From NCBI GenBank assembly GCA_947253285.1, contig CAMXXV010000001.1, positions 62,001-126,000 on the forward strand: a stretch of DNA of 64,000 nt. Reading direction: 5' to 3'. The notes under the pieces were generated by a model. The model saw only the letters and a program-made list of their open reading frames with translations, searched no databases and was not told the origin of the DNA. The DNA comes from an uncultured Candidatus Saccharibacteria bacterium. Lineage in GTDB: Bacteria > Patescibacteriota > Saccharimonadia > Saccharimonadales > Saccharimonadaceae. Of this stretch, positions 1 to 6,506 are shown piece by piece (position 1 is the first letter of the stretch; each line of letters opens with the position of its first letter). The translations under genes were made by a program, and so were the position numbers.

Positions 1-47
1 ATATGCCGCCGTACCAGACGCTTTATATGTGGGTGCGCGTAGAGTAA
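1..47 (+). CDS. C-terminal end of a phage structural (tail-fibre-like) protein, partial
   Basis: An open frame enters from the left edge and stops at TAA 45-47. The visible end reads MPPYQTLYMWVRVE. A short Met-Pro-Pro-Tyr stretch followed by aromatic residues and a terminal basic residue resembles the last strand of phage tail-collar or tail-fibre proteins. That resemblance is from memory of the family and rests on 14 residues only. The position just before a lysis cassette fits the usual order in which tail genes precede lysis genes. It could be any protein that happens to end here, so the call is tentative. Confidence 0.4.
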   Translation, partial: MPPYQTLYMWVRVE

Positions 48-76
48 TTGGCAACTGACGGGTCAATTGGTATAAT
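48..76 (+). promoter_or_regulatory. Strong sigma70-type promoter before the lysis cassette
   Basis: TTGGCA at 48-53 and TATAAT at 71-76 are separated by 17 nt, and the -10 is extended (TGG directly before it). Transcription should start near 83. A second extended -10 (TGGTATAAT, 125-133) lies downstream but has no -35 at the right distance. The RNA from the first promoter would meet the hairpin at 144-166 before reaching any gene. Confidence 0.7.
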
Positions 77-143
77 AGTAGCAGGGTAGTTTATGGAGTG
101 TCTGCCCCATTGTAGTCTCTTAGGTGGTATAATATACATAAGC

Positions 144-170
144 AACGGTTCGCAAGAACCGTTTTTATTA
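144..170 (+). terminator. Rho-independent terminator upstream of the lysis genes
   Basis: AACGGTT (144-150) pairs with AACCGTT (157-163) around a 6-nt loop and is followed by TTT-ATT. It ends either the upstream tail transcript or a short RNA of about 85 nt made from the promoter at 48-76. No further promoter is visible before the lysis genes that start at 186. Confidence 0.75.
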
Positions 171-185
171 TAGAGAGGTTTGGGG

Positions 186-587
186 GTGCAGCCGCATGAA
201 ATTATAATAGCCATAGCTTCAACTTTAACTGCTATAGGTACAATTCTGGGAGTTATAAAACTATGGTGGAAAAGAATAACTAAGCAGACAATCAAGTCGT
301 TGATGTCTGAGCTGGATGAGCGAGATATAAAAGGAATACCGCATATCGTGCAGCAGAACAACAATATCAACGATATAAGTCATAAGATTGAAGAGCTACG
401 CAATCTGGTCACTAAGAACGACATATACACTAGACGCAACGAGATACTGGTGTTGATTAGTACTCATCCGCAAGAGGTGAAAGCCATAGACGAGGCGTTT
501 GATGAGTACAAGAAGCACGGTGGCAATAGCTATATAGAAGACATAGTGAACACGTGGCGCAAGCAATATACAAGAGAGGTAAAATGA
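186..587 (+). CDS. Phage lysis-cassette membrane protein, unknown family
   Basis: This predicts a protein of about 133 residues with one N-terminal transmembrane segment (roughly residues 5-27, ending VIKLWW), then a basic stretch and a charged, probably helical cytoplasmic domain. I chose GTG 186 because an AGAGG sits about 7 nt upstream; an in-frame TTG at 180 is too close to that site. Its stop overlaps the endolysin start in an ATGA tetranucleotide (584-587), so the two are translationally coupled. By position it could be a second holin, an antiholin or a haemolysin XhlA-like partner. I recognise no specific family; only the topology and context are secure. Confidence 0.7.
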   Translation: MQPHEIIIAIASTLTAIGTILGVIKLWWKRITKQTIKSLMSELDERDIKGIPHIVQQNNNINDISHKIEELRNLVTKNDIYTRRNEILVLISTHPQEVKAIDEAFDEYKKHGGNSYIEDIVNTWRKQYTREVK

Positions 588-1552
588 GCAACTACAATGA
601 AATAAAGAATCGTAATTCACCGAATTTTACGCCGGGGCGAAGCGGCAGAAAAATATCCGGTATTACAATACATTGGTGGGGCGACCCGCGGCAAAATCCT
701 AAAGTAGAGGGAGTGGTTAATTGGTTGTGCAATCCACGGTCAAAGGTATCGGCGCACTATGTGGCGACTGGCACTAACCGTACGGTGTATTGCTTGGTGA
801 ACTGCAAGGATACTGCTTGGCATGCTGGCAATTGGGGAGCTAACTTAACAACTATTGGTATTGAGTGCGACCCGCGCTGTCGTAATGAAGACTATGATGT
901 AGTGGCTGAGCTAGTGGCAGACATTTGGCGCTTTTACGGTAAGTTACCGTTGTATCCGCATAAGCACTGGCGGAGTACTGACTGCCCAGGGAACTATGAT
1001 ATTGGCCGGATAGCGGCGCTAGCAGAACAGAAGCTGCATGGTGGTAATCCAGCGCCTGCGCCAGCACCAGCTCCAGCACCTGCGCCGGCTCCTCAGCCAG
1101 CTCCGGCTAGGGCTGTAGTAGTGAAGCTAGAGCAGCCGTTGGCTTTTCGCCTAAAGGGTGACAACAATCTATGGGATTTAGACTCTGCGCCAAATTGGCG
1201 GGCGGTGAAAACATTCCATAAGGGCGAGGCGTTTGTAGCGTTTGCTAAATCGGAGTTTGCTGGCTCAACATTTTACTTCACGGAGTATTCTTTCAATCAT
1301 GGATTAATGAATGGTGTCAACGCAGTGGACTTAGAGCCCGTAGAACAGCCTAAACCGGCGCCGGCAGCGCCACAATCTCCAGCGCCAGCAGTTGTTGACG
1401 CAAATGATGGCAAAAAGGATAAAAAAGAGACGATTAGCAACCCAACTTTGGATAAAATAGCTAATGTCGCACAATATAACAACAGCCTATTAAAACAGAT
1501 TCTTGGCCTGCTGCAGAAGTTAGTGGACAAAATCGCGGGAATTTTTAAGTAA
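584..1552 (+). CDS. Phage endolysin: N-acetylmuramoyl-L-alanine amidase (PGRP/Amidase_2)
   Basis: This 322-residue enzyme should cut the amide bond between MurNAc and the peptide stem to release phage. The N-terminal ~150 residues form an Amidase_2 domain: the zinc-site candidates are His30 (in HWWGD), His80 (in WHAGN) and Cys134 (in DCPGN), with a catalytic His-Lys pair near 126-127. A Pro-Ala linker (~158-180) leads to a domain of about 70 residues ending in a Phe/Tyr-rich segment, perhaps SH3-like or wall-binding. A second Pro-Ala linker precedes an amphipathic C-terminal helix. Start ATG 584 has AGAGAGG about 5 nt upstream and overlaps the previous stop. A holin follows after 18 nt. There is no signal peptide, so export should depend on the holin. 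Confidence 0.93.
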   Translation: MSNYNEIKNRNSPNFTPGRSGRKISGITIHWWGDPRQNPKVEGVVNWLCNPRSKVSAHYVATGTNRTVYCLVNCKDTAWHAGNWGANLTTIGIECDPRCRNEDYDVVAELVADIWRFYGKLPLYPHKHWRSTDCPGNYDIGRIAALAEQKLHGGNPAPAPAPAPAPAPAPQPAPARAVVVKLEQPLAFRLKGDNNLWDLDSAPNWRAVKTFHKGEAFVAFAKSEFAGSTFYFTEYSFNHGLMNGVNAVDLEPVEQPKPAPAAPQSPAPAVVDANDGKKDKKETISNPTLDKIANVAQYNNSLLKQILGLLQKLVDKIAGIFK

Positions 1553-1570
1553 TTTAAAGGAGAATGTTAG

Positions 1571-1822
1571 ATGTTTAACAATTTTGGACTACCAACTAAG
1601 GAGCAGTGGGGTAAGATTGCCGCTGCGGGTGTATTTAGCTTTATCAGCGGATTCCTAGCATCGCTTGTTGCTTCGGGCGGATTAAGCACGGGGTTGGATT
1701 GGGCTGCGATTGGTGCCACACTTTGGGGCGCATTGGTATCTGGCTTCAATATGGCGTTGTTCACAATTTACACGACCTTCTTTAAGCCGAGTGACAACGG
1801 TAAAGACAAGTCAGGCAAATAG
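1571..1822 (+). CDS. Phage holin (r1t-type)
   Basis: This 83-residue protein has two hydrophobic segments (about residues 18-35 and 43-66) joined by a short Gly/Ser turn, and a charged Lys/Asp-rich tail (SDNGKDKSGK). This is the layout of r1t-like class II holins, which form the membrane lesion that lets the endolysin reach the wall. GGAG lies about 9 nt before ATG 1571. It directly follows the endolysin in the same operon, which supports the assignment, and the operon ends at the terminator just downstream. The family name rests on topology and the Gly-rich central turn, not on an alignment. Confidence 0.85.
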   Translation: MFNNFGLPTKEQWGKIAAAGVFSFISGFLASLVASGGLSTGLDWAAIGATLWGALVSGFNMALFTIYTTFFKPSDNGKDKSGK

Positions 1823-1831
1823 CTAGACAAC

Positions 1832-1870
1832 AAAAAAGCGGCTCGCATCAGCGGGTCGCTTTGTTTTATG
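1832..1870. terminator. Bidirectional terminator between convergent phage operons
   Basis: A 9-bp stem (1837-1845 with 1852-1860, two G-U pairs) is flanked by six A on the left and a T-rich run on the right. It can therefore end both the rightward lysis operon and the leftward early operon, whose last gene stops at 1886. Confidence 0.8.
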
Positions 1871-1885
1871 GCTTGGTCGGCTGAG

Positions 1886-2362
1886 TTATTTATCCAGCAC
1901 ACTCTTGGTTACGGTATTCTGGCCTTGGTAGTGGTGACCGTTTTCATCAGAATATAACGCTTCGGATGGCTCGGCTGTCATAAATACAATCTGGCAAATC
2001 TTCTGGCCCTTCTTAAGTGTAAGCTTGCGCCGTCTATTCAAGTTCTTGACTTCTAGTGTAATTGTGCCGTTGAACCCAGGGTCAACAAGTCCGGCACACT
2101 CAACCATTAAACCTTGGCGGGCGATTGAACTCTTGCCTTTGACGATGCCAGCAATTCCATTTGGTATTCGCACAGTCTCGTTAGTAGATAGTAATAAGAA
2201 TTCGCCCGGGGCTATTTCTAGCTCATTGAACATTATTGCGTGGTGGTCTTCTGATAGCCCTTCGCCAGCGAGAGTTAAATCAACGCTGACTGGTGACACG
2301 TTTTCTGGCTTCAACGGTACAACTAGTTTACTAGCCTTAATGGTTTTGTCGCTTAGAAACAT
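1886..2362 (-). CDS. dcd: dCTP deaminase / dUTPase-family protein
   Basis: This 158-residue trimeric-fold enzyme should deaminate dCTP to dUTP, feeding dTTP synthesis during phage replication. The signature block is clear: GKSSIARQGL followed by AGLVDPGFNGTITLEV, with the Ser and Arg of the first part and the Glu of TLEV matching dCTP deaminase active-site positions. A C-terminal YQGQ matches the nucleotide-closing arm. It is shorter than the E. coli enzyme (about 190 residues), so a bifunctional deaminase/dUTPase or a plain dUTPase is possible. It is the last gene of the leftward phage operon, and its start overlaps the preceding gene by 10 nt. Confidence 0.88.
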   Translation of the reverse strand: MFLSDKTIKASKLVVPLKPENVSPVSVDLTLAGEGLSEDHHAIMFNELEIAPGEFLLLSTNETVRIPNGIAGIVKGKSSIARQGLMVECAGLVDPGFNGTITLEVKNLNRRRKLTLKKGQKICQIVFMTAEPSEALYSDENGHHYQGQNTVTKSVLDK

Positions 2363-2685
2363 AGATCCTCCAATTTATCATTTAATTTATTAGCATCAAA
2401 TACTTTTGTAAAATTGCATGTGGCAATGTTAATTTCCTGATTGACGAATTCACTGGCTAGCAAAAAGCGTTTTATTATCTCAGTTGGCGCAACATTAGAT
2501 AAAATAGCCTCGGCTTTATTTGCGTAATTATATGCCTCGTTGGCTGTCTTAAACCCGTGTTGAAAGCATATCCGGCGCAGGTTGTCGCGTATCACCACCA
2601 AAGCGGTTTCTGGGCTGCTAAAACTGGCGTAGCAAAACACATAGATAGTGAAGCCGGCGTTATACTTTTTAGTTGTTCTAATCAT
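2353..2685 (-). CDS. Hypothetical phage protein (110 aa)
   Basis: I do not recognise this protein. It is 110 residues long, mostly helical in appearance, with four scattered cysteines and an N-terminal strand-like segment (GFTIYVFCYASF). A well-placed GGGAGG about 7 nt before ATG 2685 makes translation credible. It lies in the middle of the leftward early operon and overlaps the start of dcd by 10 nt, so it is probably co-expressed with nucleotide metabolism and recombination genes. No catalytic motif is visible. Confidence 0.65.
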   Translation of the reverse strand: MIRTTKKYNAGFTIYVFCYASFSSPETALVVIRDNLRRICFQHGFKTANEAYNYANKAEAILSNVAPTEIIKRFLLASEFVNQEINIATCNFTKVFDANKLNDKLEDLCF

Positions 2686-2712
2686 TTAAGTCCTCCCATC
2701 CTAAAATGTCTT

Positions 2713-3207
2713 CTATTTCGTACATTTTTCGCCATCCTTATTAGGCAAACTGGAGTTAATGTTTTTTGTAATTTGCAACGCGAGCTTGAGCCACCTGCAA
2801 CAGTCTTTTTTGTAAGTCGGGCCCATTTCTTCTAAAGAGCCAAAGATTTTGTGGCCTCTTTTAGCCTCTGAATACCAGAGGTGCGCTCTGCCTTGGTCTA
2901 TTCTTTCGAACCAAGCTATCTGTTTACCAGTGTCTACAGCAAAGGAACAACTAAGCCGCCCATCTAATGTGCCCCTTGTAAAAACCATGTTGAATACCTT
3001 AAAGGAGCTCGTGCCAAACAAGCGAGCGAAAGGGTCGTCGAATTGGTCTTCAGGCATTATCCTTATGCCTTCCAGAACTTCTTCAGCAAGTTCTTCTATG
3101 TCACTTTTCTTTTTGCCTTCCTGTTGATGGTCAAGGCGAACAAATTCGTCGATGTCGTCGGACGACATTGTTGCAAACTTGTATAGGTTTTGTTCTGTTT
3201 CAGTCAT
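2713..3207 (-). CDS. Hypothetical phage protein (164 aa)
   Basis: No family is recognised. The N-terminal third is acidic (SSDDIDEFVRLD, DIEELAEEVLEG) and the rest contains Trp/Phe-rich strands, as in a small alpha/beta domain. I prefer the start at 3207 (MTETEQ) because an AGGA lies about 7 nt upstream and the start overlaps the preceding gene's stop by 8 nt. An in-frame ATG at 3231 would add eight basic residues and a longer overlap. Tight packing places it firmly in the leftward early operon. Confidence 0.65.
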   Translation of the reverse strand: MTETEQNLYKFATMSSDDIDEFVRLDHQQEGKKKSDIEELAEEVLEGIRIMPEDQFDDPFARLFGTSSFKVFNMVFTRGTLDGRLSCSFAVDTGKQIAWFERIDQGRAHLWYSEAKRGHKIFGSLEEMGPTYKKDCCRWLKLALQITKNINSSLPNKDGEKCTK

Positions 3208-3910
3208 TTTCTTGTCCTTTCTTATTGTCATAACGCTCCAAGAACTCGGCTAAGGTCATCTTTTCCGCCTTGTTGTCGATTTCTTTGAGCTTTAATTCGC
3301 GTGTAAAGCGGTCGGTTTCCGCATAGAAGCGGGTTAACGCGCCGGTTTCGTCTTTTAGTACTGTCACATGGCGCTCGCCGAACCGCCCCTTAAGTAGGGT
3401 GGGGTAATTCTCCAGATAGCTTTGGAAGCGGCGGCTGCGCTTGGCGCCGGTCAGAGTCATATTGAGCTCCTTAAGCGCGGTGGTTATGAGGTTGCCGCTC
3501 CAGTAGTCGCCCGTCTTGGTATTCACCACGAAGGTGTCGTAAAATAGCTGAGAGTCCATCTGAACCATCACCGCCCGCATACCAGTGTCGGCTGCCGGCT
3601 TACGGCTGCGCTTGATATAGCTGGCGTATTCATAGAGTCCATACGCTTTCGACAGGTCTTTGCAAAACAAGCTAAACGCCAAAAACAGGGTCTGCTCGGC
3701 ATCCGGCGAAGCCCTAAACTCGACGGTGTGAAGACCAGCAATTTGCTGGTTGAGTTTCTCGGTTTGCCCGTGGTAGTTGTCGTTCGGTATAACTCGGTGC
3801 CATATAACTCGGTGCCAGAAGGTGTTAGTCATCGGGTCGACTAAAAACACCAGCGTTGACAAGCCCAACAGGTCGTTGCCCAAAAATAGGGTGGGTTGTT
3901 CGTCATTCAT
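3200..3910 (-). CDS. Hypothetical phage protein (236 aa) with an internal tandem duplication
   Basis: I do not recognise this 236-residue protein. It contains a mixed hydrophobic core, an Arg/Lys-rich middle (GAKRSRRFQ) and a charged C-terminal helix. ATG 3910 (MNDEQPTLF) has AAAGGA about 6 nt upstream and is preferred over the longer frame to 3961, which would lie deep inside the upstream nuclease gene. Near the N-terminus the residues HRVIW are repeated through a perfect 15-bp tandem duplication (3788-3817). It lies between the VRR-NUC nuclease and another unknown gene, so a role in phage DNA metabolism is only a guess from position. Confidence 0.65.
   Translation of the reverse strand: MNDEQPTLFLGNDLLGLSTLVFLVDPMTNTFWHRVIWHRVIPNDNYHGQTEKLNQQIAGLHTVEFRASPDAEQTLFLAFSLFCKDLSKAYGLYEYASYIKRSRKPAADTGMRAVMVQMDSQLFYDTFVVNTKTGDYWSGNLITTALKELNMTLTGAKRSRRFQSYLENYPTLLKGRFGERHVTVLKDETGALTRFYAETDRFTRELKLKEIDNKAEKMTLAEFLERYDNKKGQEND
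3788..3817. repeat. Perfect 15-bp tandem duplication inside a phage gene
   Basis: The unit TATAACTCGGTGCCA occurs twice without a gap (3788-3802, 3803-3817). It keeps frame and duplicates five codons. Perfect identity points to a recent slippage event. Confidence 0.9.
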
Positions 3911-4337
3911 TTTGTTCCTTTCTGGCGCATAAAACTTGTGGCAACGATAAATATTGGTCAATTATAGTCTTAGCTTCATCGAAGCCCACGGCAAATTTAG
4001 CTACATATCCGCACTGATTAAGTCTATTTAGCGTAATACTTTGCTCGGCAATGTGATTGGTAGCGGGTGAGCCATCTCGCTTGGTTAGACGGGTGCCTGA
4101 GCGTTTTAGCTCAATGAATAACCCGCCGTAGATAGAGTTGTTTTCGCAGCGCACACTGGCAATAAACATATCTGGCCACGCTCGCCGCCCACCGTTTTGC
4201 CGTTTTTGCAGACAAGCTTGGCGTACGGTAAGTTTCACTCCGCTACCAAAGTCGGAATGGAACGGTATATCTGGGTATTGGTATCGGAGATAGTCGGCCA
4301 CCATAGCTTGGACAGTTTGCTCTTTTTCAGCCAACAT
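3903..4337 (-). CDS. VRR-NUC domain nuclease (phage)
   Basis: This 144-residue protein matches the VRR-NUC branch of the PD-(D/E)XK nucleases: a WPDMFIA strand carrying Asp, then GLFIELK carrying the Glu-x-Lys pair, a downstream Gln (AEQ) and a final helix-strand unit (GYVAKFAVGFDEAKTIIDQYL). Stand-alone VRR-NUC proteins are common in phages and are thought to resolve or cut branched DNA. ATG 4337 is preferred because GGAGG lies about 8 nt upstream and the preceding stop overlaps it as TAATG; a TTG at 4352 would extend the N-terminus by five residues. It is coupled to the winged-helix gene upstream. Confidence 0.85.
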   Translation of the reverse strand: MLAEKEQTVQAMVADYLRYQYPDIPFHSDFGSGVKLTVRQACLQKRQNGGRRAWPDMFIASVRCENNSIYGGLFIELKRSGTRLTKRDGSPATNHIAEQSITLNRLNQCGYVAKFAVGFDEAKTIIDQYLSLPQVLCARKEQNE

Positions 4338-4594
4338 TAGAGCGGCCTCCAATAAGTAACGCGACGCCCAGTCGGTGGGTAAATCGCTTTAAACGCCGCC
4401 TCCATTCTGCCGTCTTTCACTAATTCATTTACTCGCGGTGTAATGGAATTGATTGGCATATCCATTTTGTCGGCTATCTCCTTGTTGCAAACTGGTCGTT
4501 TAGCAGAAAGCACTAGTTCTAGTACTTTTCTCTGCATAGTAGTTTTATGGCTTACAACTTCGCCGTAATAAGCTTCCAAGCTAGTAGTATTCAT
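4337..4594 (-). CDS. Winged helix-turn-helix DNA-binding protein (phage)
   Basis: This 85-residue protein has a MarR-like winged-helix pattern: a helix after QRKVLELVL, the helix-turn-helix NKEIADKMDMPINSITPRVN, and a wing near GRRVTYW. It probably binds phage DNA, either as a regulator or as a replication accessory next to the nuclease gene. I place the start at ATG 4594 because GGAGGG lies about 6 nt upstream; an ATG at 4606 overlaps that Shine-Dalgarno itself. The start codon lies only 18 nt beyond the base of the large inverted repeat at 4612-4802, so its translation may respond to that structure. Confidence 0.8.
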   Translation of the reverse strand: MNTTSLEAYYGEVVSHKTTMQRKVLELVLSAKRPVCNKEIADKMDMPINSITPRVNELVKDGRMEAAFKAIYPPTGRRVTYWRPL

Positions 4595-4611
4595 TTTTCC
4601 CTCCATAATTT

Positions 4612-4802
4612 CGCGCAGCTGGCTGACACACCGTAGGTGGGCAAGAGCGTAGTTAGTACAGGCCTAACAACGGGATATATAAGATATGAGTTGGCTTATT
4701 CAAACCCGATGAGACTAGTTTGTGGATAGGTACAGGAGTGTTTTTTGCTAGTCATTCTTGCCCAGCAACAGTCTGGAACACTACGGTATGCCAGCCGGCT
4801 GC
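4612..4802 (-). ncRNA. Structured segment closed by a 25-bp inverted repeat (candidate phage RNA element)
   Basis: Bases 4612-4636 and 4778-4802 are inverted copies of each other over 25 positions with three differences. In a minus-strand RNA these give 22 Watson-Crick pairs, two G-U pairs and one C-A mismatch; the plus strand pairs slightly worse. A second inverted pair, TGGGCAAGA (about 4638-4646) with TCTTGCCCA, stacks inside. Smaller inverted pairs lie further in (ACTAG/CTAGT, CGGG/CCCG, TTAG/CTAA in the minus sense). No credible ORF spans it. It sits in the leftward operon between yqaJ and the winged-helix gene and ends just before that gene's Shine-Dalgarno. It could be an mRNA control element, a processed RNA or a DNA site such as an origin. 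Confidence 0.65.
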
Positions 4803-4814
4803 GCGATTATTTAA

Positions 4815-5600
4815 TTAAAAGCCTAGTTCAAGGATTTGATTAGTATCGCGGTCAATTTGTGCCATGATGGTATCCTCGAAAGCTTTGGCTTCTGCGATAC
4901 TAGGCGCTACTTCTTCGCGCTTAATATCAAATACCTGCAGTTCAAGACCAGGAATTGTGTCACTATACATAACAAAGTGAAGCACTTCCAAATCTGGGTT
5001 GACGACAAAGTATTTTAGTATTTGCGGATAGTACTCAGCAGGATATGAGTTGGTCAGATACGCTTTTATAACTTCTTCATTACTAAGGCATTTTACTTCA
5101 CCAGCCTCACGTACAACGCCATCTTGGCCAGTAATGGCAAAGTCGGGCGAGATGTAGATGTTTGGGCTGTCTTCTCGCGCCCAAACCACGCTATCTTTGT
5201 CTACTGTTTTGCCGGTTTTTGCTTCCCACGCCTTGATAGCATCGGGCTCAAGAATGTGACCGCGCGCCATCATTGAGAATGGCTGGCCGTTGAGCTTATC
5301 AACGTAATCGTTAGGCGTAATAGGGCGGGCAACGCGCTCAGCAATAATGGCGTAATAGCGTTTTTTAGGTGCACTGGCTATTTTTAAGCTTGCCAACGCC
5401 TCTGGGGTGAGCAGGGCTGCGAGCTCTGCTGCCTTGGCGGTTTTAGGGTATTGTACGCCCAGTTCGTCTAGCTTAGCTTTCATAGCGCCAACTAGCGGAT
5501 AGCCGTCTACGTACAGTGCGCCAAATTCTGACCCGCCTGATTTACCGCGTCGGTACTCTAGCCACTCTTCGCTATTCTGCTGTAGCTTAATTACTTTCAT
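4815..5600 (-). CDS. YqaJ-family viral recombinase (lambda-type exonuclease)
   Basis: This 261-residue protein is a phage 5'-3' exonuclease of the YqaJ/lambda Exo fold that resects double-stranded ends for annealing. Visible motifs are EWLEYRRGKSGGSEFG near the start (R-x-x-x-S/G substrate loop), ARGHILEPDAIKAWE, SPDFAI with the catalytic Asp, EVKCL with Glu-x-Lys, and YYPQILKYF. Residues ~40-70 carry an extra segment (MKAKLDELGVQYPKTAKAAE) that looks like a HeH/SAP-type DNA-binding helix-extended-loop-helix inserted in the nuclease. GGAGGG about 6 nt before ATG 5600 decides the start. It overlaps and follows the Erf-like gene, forming a nuclease plus annealing-protein pair. Confidence 0.88.
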   Translation of the reverse strand: MKVIKLQQNSEEWLEYRRGKSGGSEFGALYVDGYPLVGAMKAKLDELGVQYPKTAKAAELAALLTPEALASLKIASAPKKRYYAIIAERVARPITPNDYVDKLNGQPFSMMARGHILEPDAIKAWEAKTGKTVDKDSVVWAREDSPNIYISPDFAITGQDGVVREAGEVKCLSNEEVIKAYLTNSYPAEYYPQILKYFVVNPDLEVLHFVMYSDTIPGLELQVFDIKREEVAPSIAEAKAFEDTIMAQIDRDTNQILELGF

Positions 5601-6162
5601 TTACGCCCTCCTTTGCGTTTAATAACTTATCTTTGCAATCGTTCTTGGCAATAATAACCTCTGAACACGAGCGCATGTCTATCGGTATAGATACAAACAC
5701 GTTTCTGAGCTGTTCAATTGTCGTAGCAGCGTTGAGCTGCTTAATGTAGTTGTCTACGTCTTCTTGCCACTTTTGAGCTTTATACGCTTCAAATGCATCC
5801 ATTTCTTCACGGCTGGCCACTTCGCCACTAGCCAAATAGCCTAGCATTGCTAAAGCGCGCCCAACTGCTACAGTCTCAAGCTTTTCGTTTTCCTTGTCGC
5901 CGTGCTTAATGGCATCGGCGCTGGCACAAGCGTTGGCAGTCATCTTGATGGCCTCTACTGAGGCGGATGACTTTACTAGCTCTTCTATATTGCTAGCATT
6001 TCGCCAAATGCGAGCCACAAAGCGTATTTTGTCGTCGCCGCAATTTTCGCGCTCGGTGTCAATCTTGCCGTTTGGGTTCTCCTCCCAAAACAGCTTGATA
6101 CGGTCAGCAACCTTAGCGTATTCAGCGCCGCCGCCAATTTTTACAGTAGCTACTCTATTCAT
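5587..6162 (-). CDS. Erf-like single-strand annealing protein (phage)
   Basis: This 191-residue protein resembles ERF-superfamily recombinases: an N-terminal VADRIKLFWEENPNGKI stretch, a central strand region (KIRFVARIW), an Ala-rich helix with many small residues, and the typical ETVAVGRALAMLGY motif. Such proteins anneal single strands produced by a partner exonuclease, and the YqaJ gene follows directly with a 14-nt overlap. GGAGG lies about 5 nt before ATG 6162, which overlaps the upstream stop as ATGA. The family assignment is from motif memory; another single-strand annealing or DNA-binding family is possible, but the pairing strongly favours this role. Confidence 0.75.
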   Translation of the reverse strand: MNRVATVKIGGGAEYAKVADRIKLFWEENPNGKIDTERENCGDDKIRFVARIWRNASNIEELVKSSASVEAIKMTANACASADAIKHGDKENEKLETVAVGRALAMLGYLASGEVASREEMDAFEAYKAQKWQEDVDNYIKQLNAATTIEQLRNVFVSIPIDMRSCSEVIIAKNDCKDKLLNAKEGVNESN

Positions 6163-6419
6163 AATGCCTCCAGTACCAAAGTCTTATTCTTGGAAGGGCC
6201 ACGGCGGCTAATTTTGCCACCCTTAGCGCCCGCTAGCCGCGCTCGGTCACGCCCCGTTAAGCCGTCAATGTCTTCAAACAACGAAGCGAAGCCACCAGTG
6301 TGCCCGTTTTGGCCACCCTTACGACCAATACGTGAGTAGAAGTCAGCGCCGTGCTTCTTTAGGGTTGTGAGTTTAGCTTTAGCAGCGCCAGCGGCAGTAC
6401 CAGCGGCAGTACCAGCCAT
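6159..6419 (-). CDS. KGG-repeat (general stress protein-like) phage protein
   Basis: This 86-residue basic protein carries the KGG signature twice: GRKGGQNGHTGGFAS in the middle and GAKGGKISRRG near the end, the pattern of the Gly-rich stress proteins typified by YciG/GsiB. The function of that family is poorly known; hydrophilic disorder and nucleic-acid contact have both been proposed. The N-terminus has a short Gly-Thr-Ala-Ala tandem repeat encoded by a duplicated 12-nt unit. GGAGG lies about 8 nt before ATG 6419. It overlaps the stop of a tiny upstream ORF by one base and the Erf-like start by four. Confidence 0.75.
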   Translation of the reverse strand: MAGTAAGTAAGAAKAKLTTLKKHGADFYSRIGRKGGQNGHTGGFASLFEDIDGLTGRDRARLAGAKGGKISRRGPSKNKTLVLEAL

Positions 6420-6496
6420 TACTTTTCCTCCTTGTTAGATTTAGTATTAACTTTCACTTGATAATCAGACTCGTAATAATTTACTTTAATTTTCAT
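6419..6496 (-). CDS. Tiny phage ORF (25 aa)
   Basis: A 25-codon frame starting MKIKVNYYESDY has AAGGAGA about 5 nt before ATG 6496 and ends in a TAATG overlap with the KGG gene. A strong ribosome site and coupled stop suggest it is translated, perhaps only to carry ribosomes to the next gene. Nothing in the peptide, which is Tyr- and Lys-rich, points to a function. An overlapping frame extending back to 6628 lacks a comparable ribosome site and clashes with the next gene. Confidence 0.5.
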   Translation of the reverse strand: MKIKVNYYESDYQVKVNTKSNKEEK

Positions 6497-6506
6497 AGGT
6501 TCTCCT

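Noticed and set aside
4612..4802. OMEGA/HEARO guide RNA or group I/II intron
   Set aside because: No IscB/TnpB, HNH or reverse transcriptase gene is adjacent, and the element is too short for an intron.
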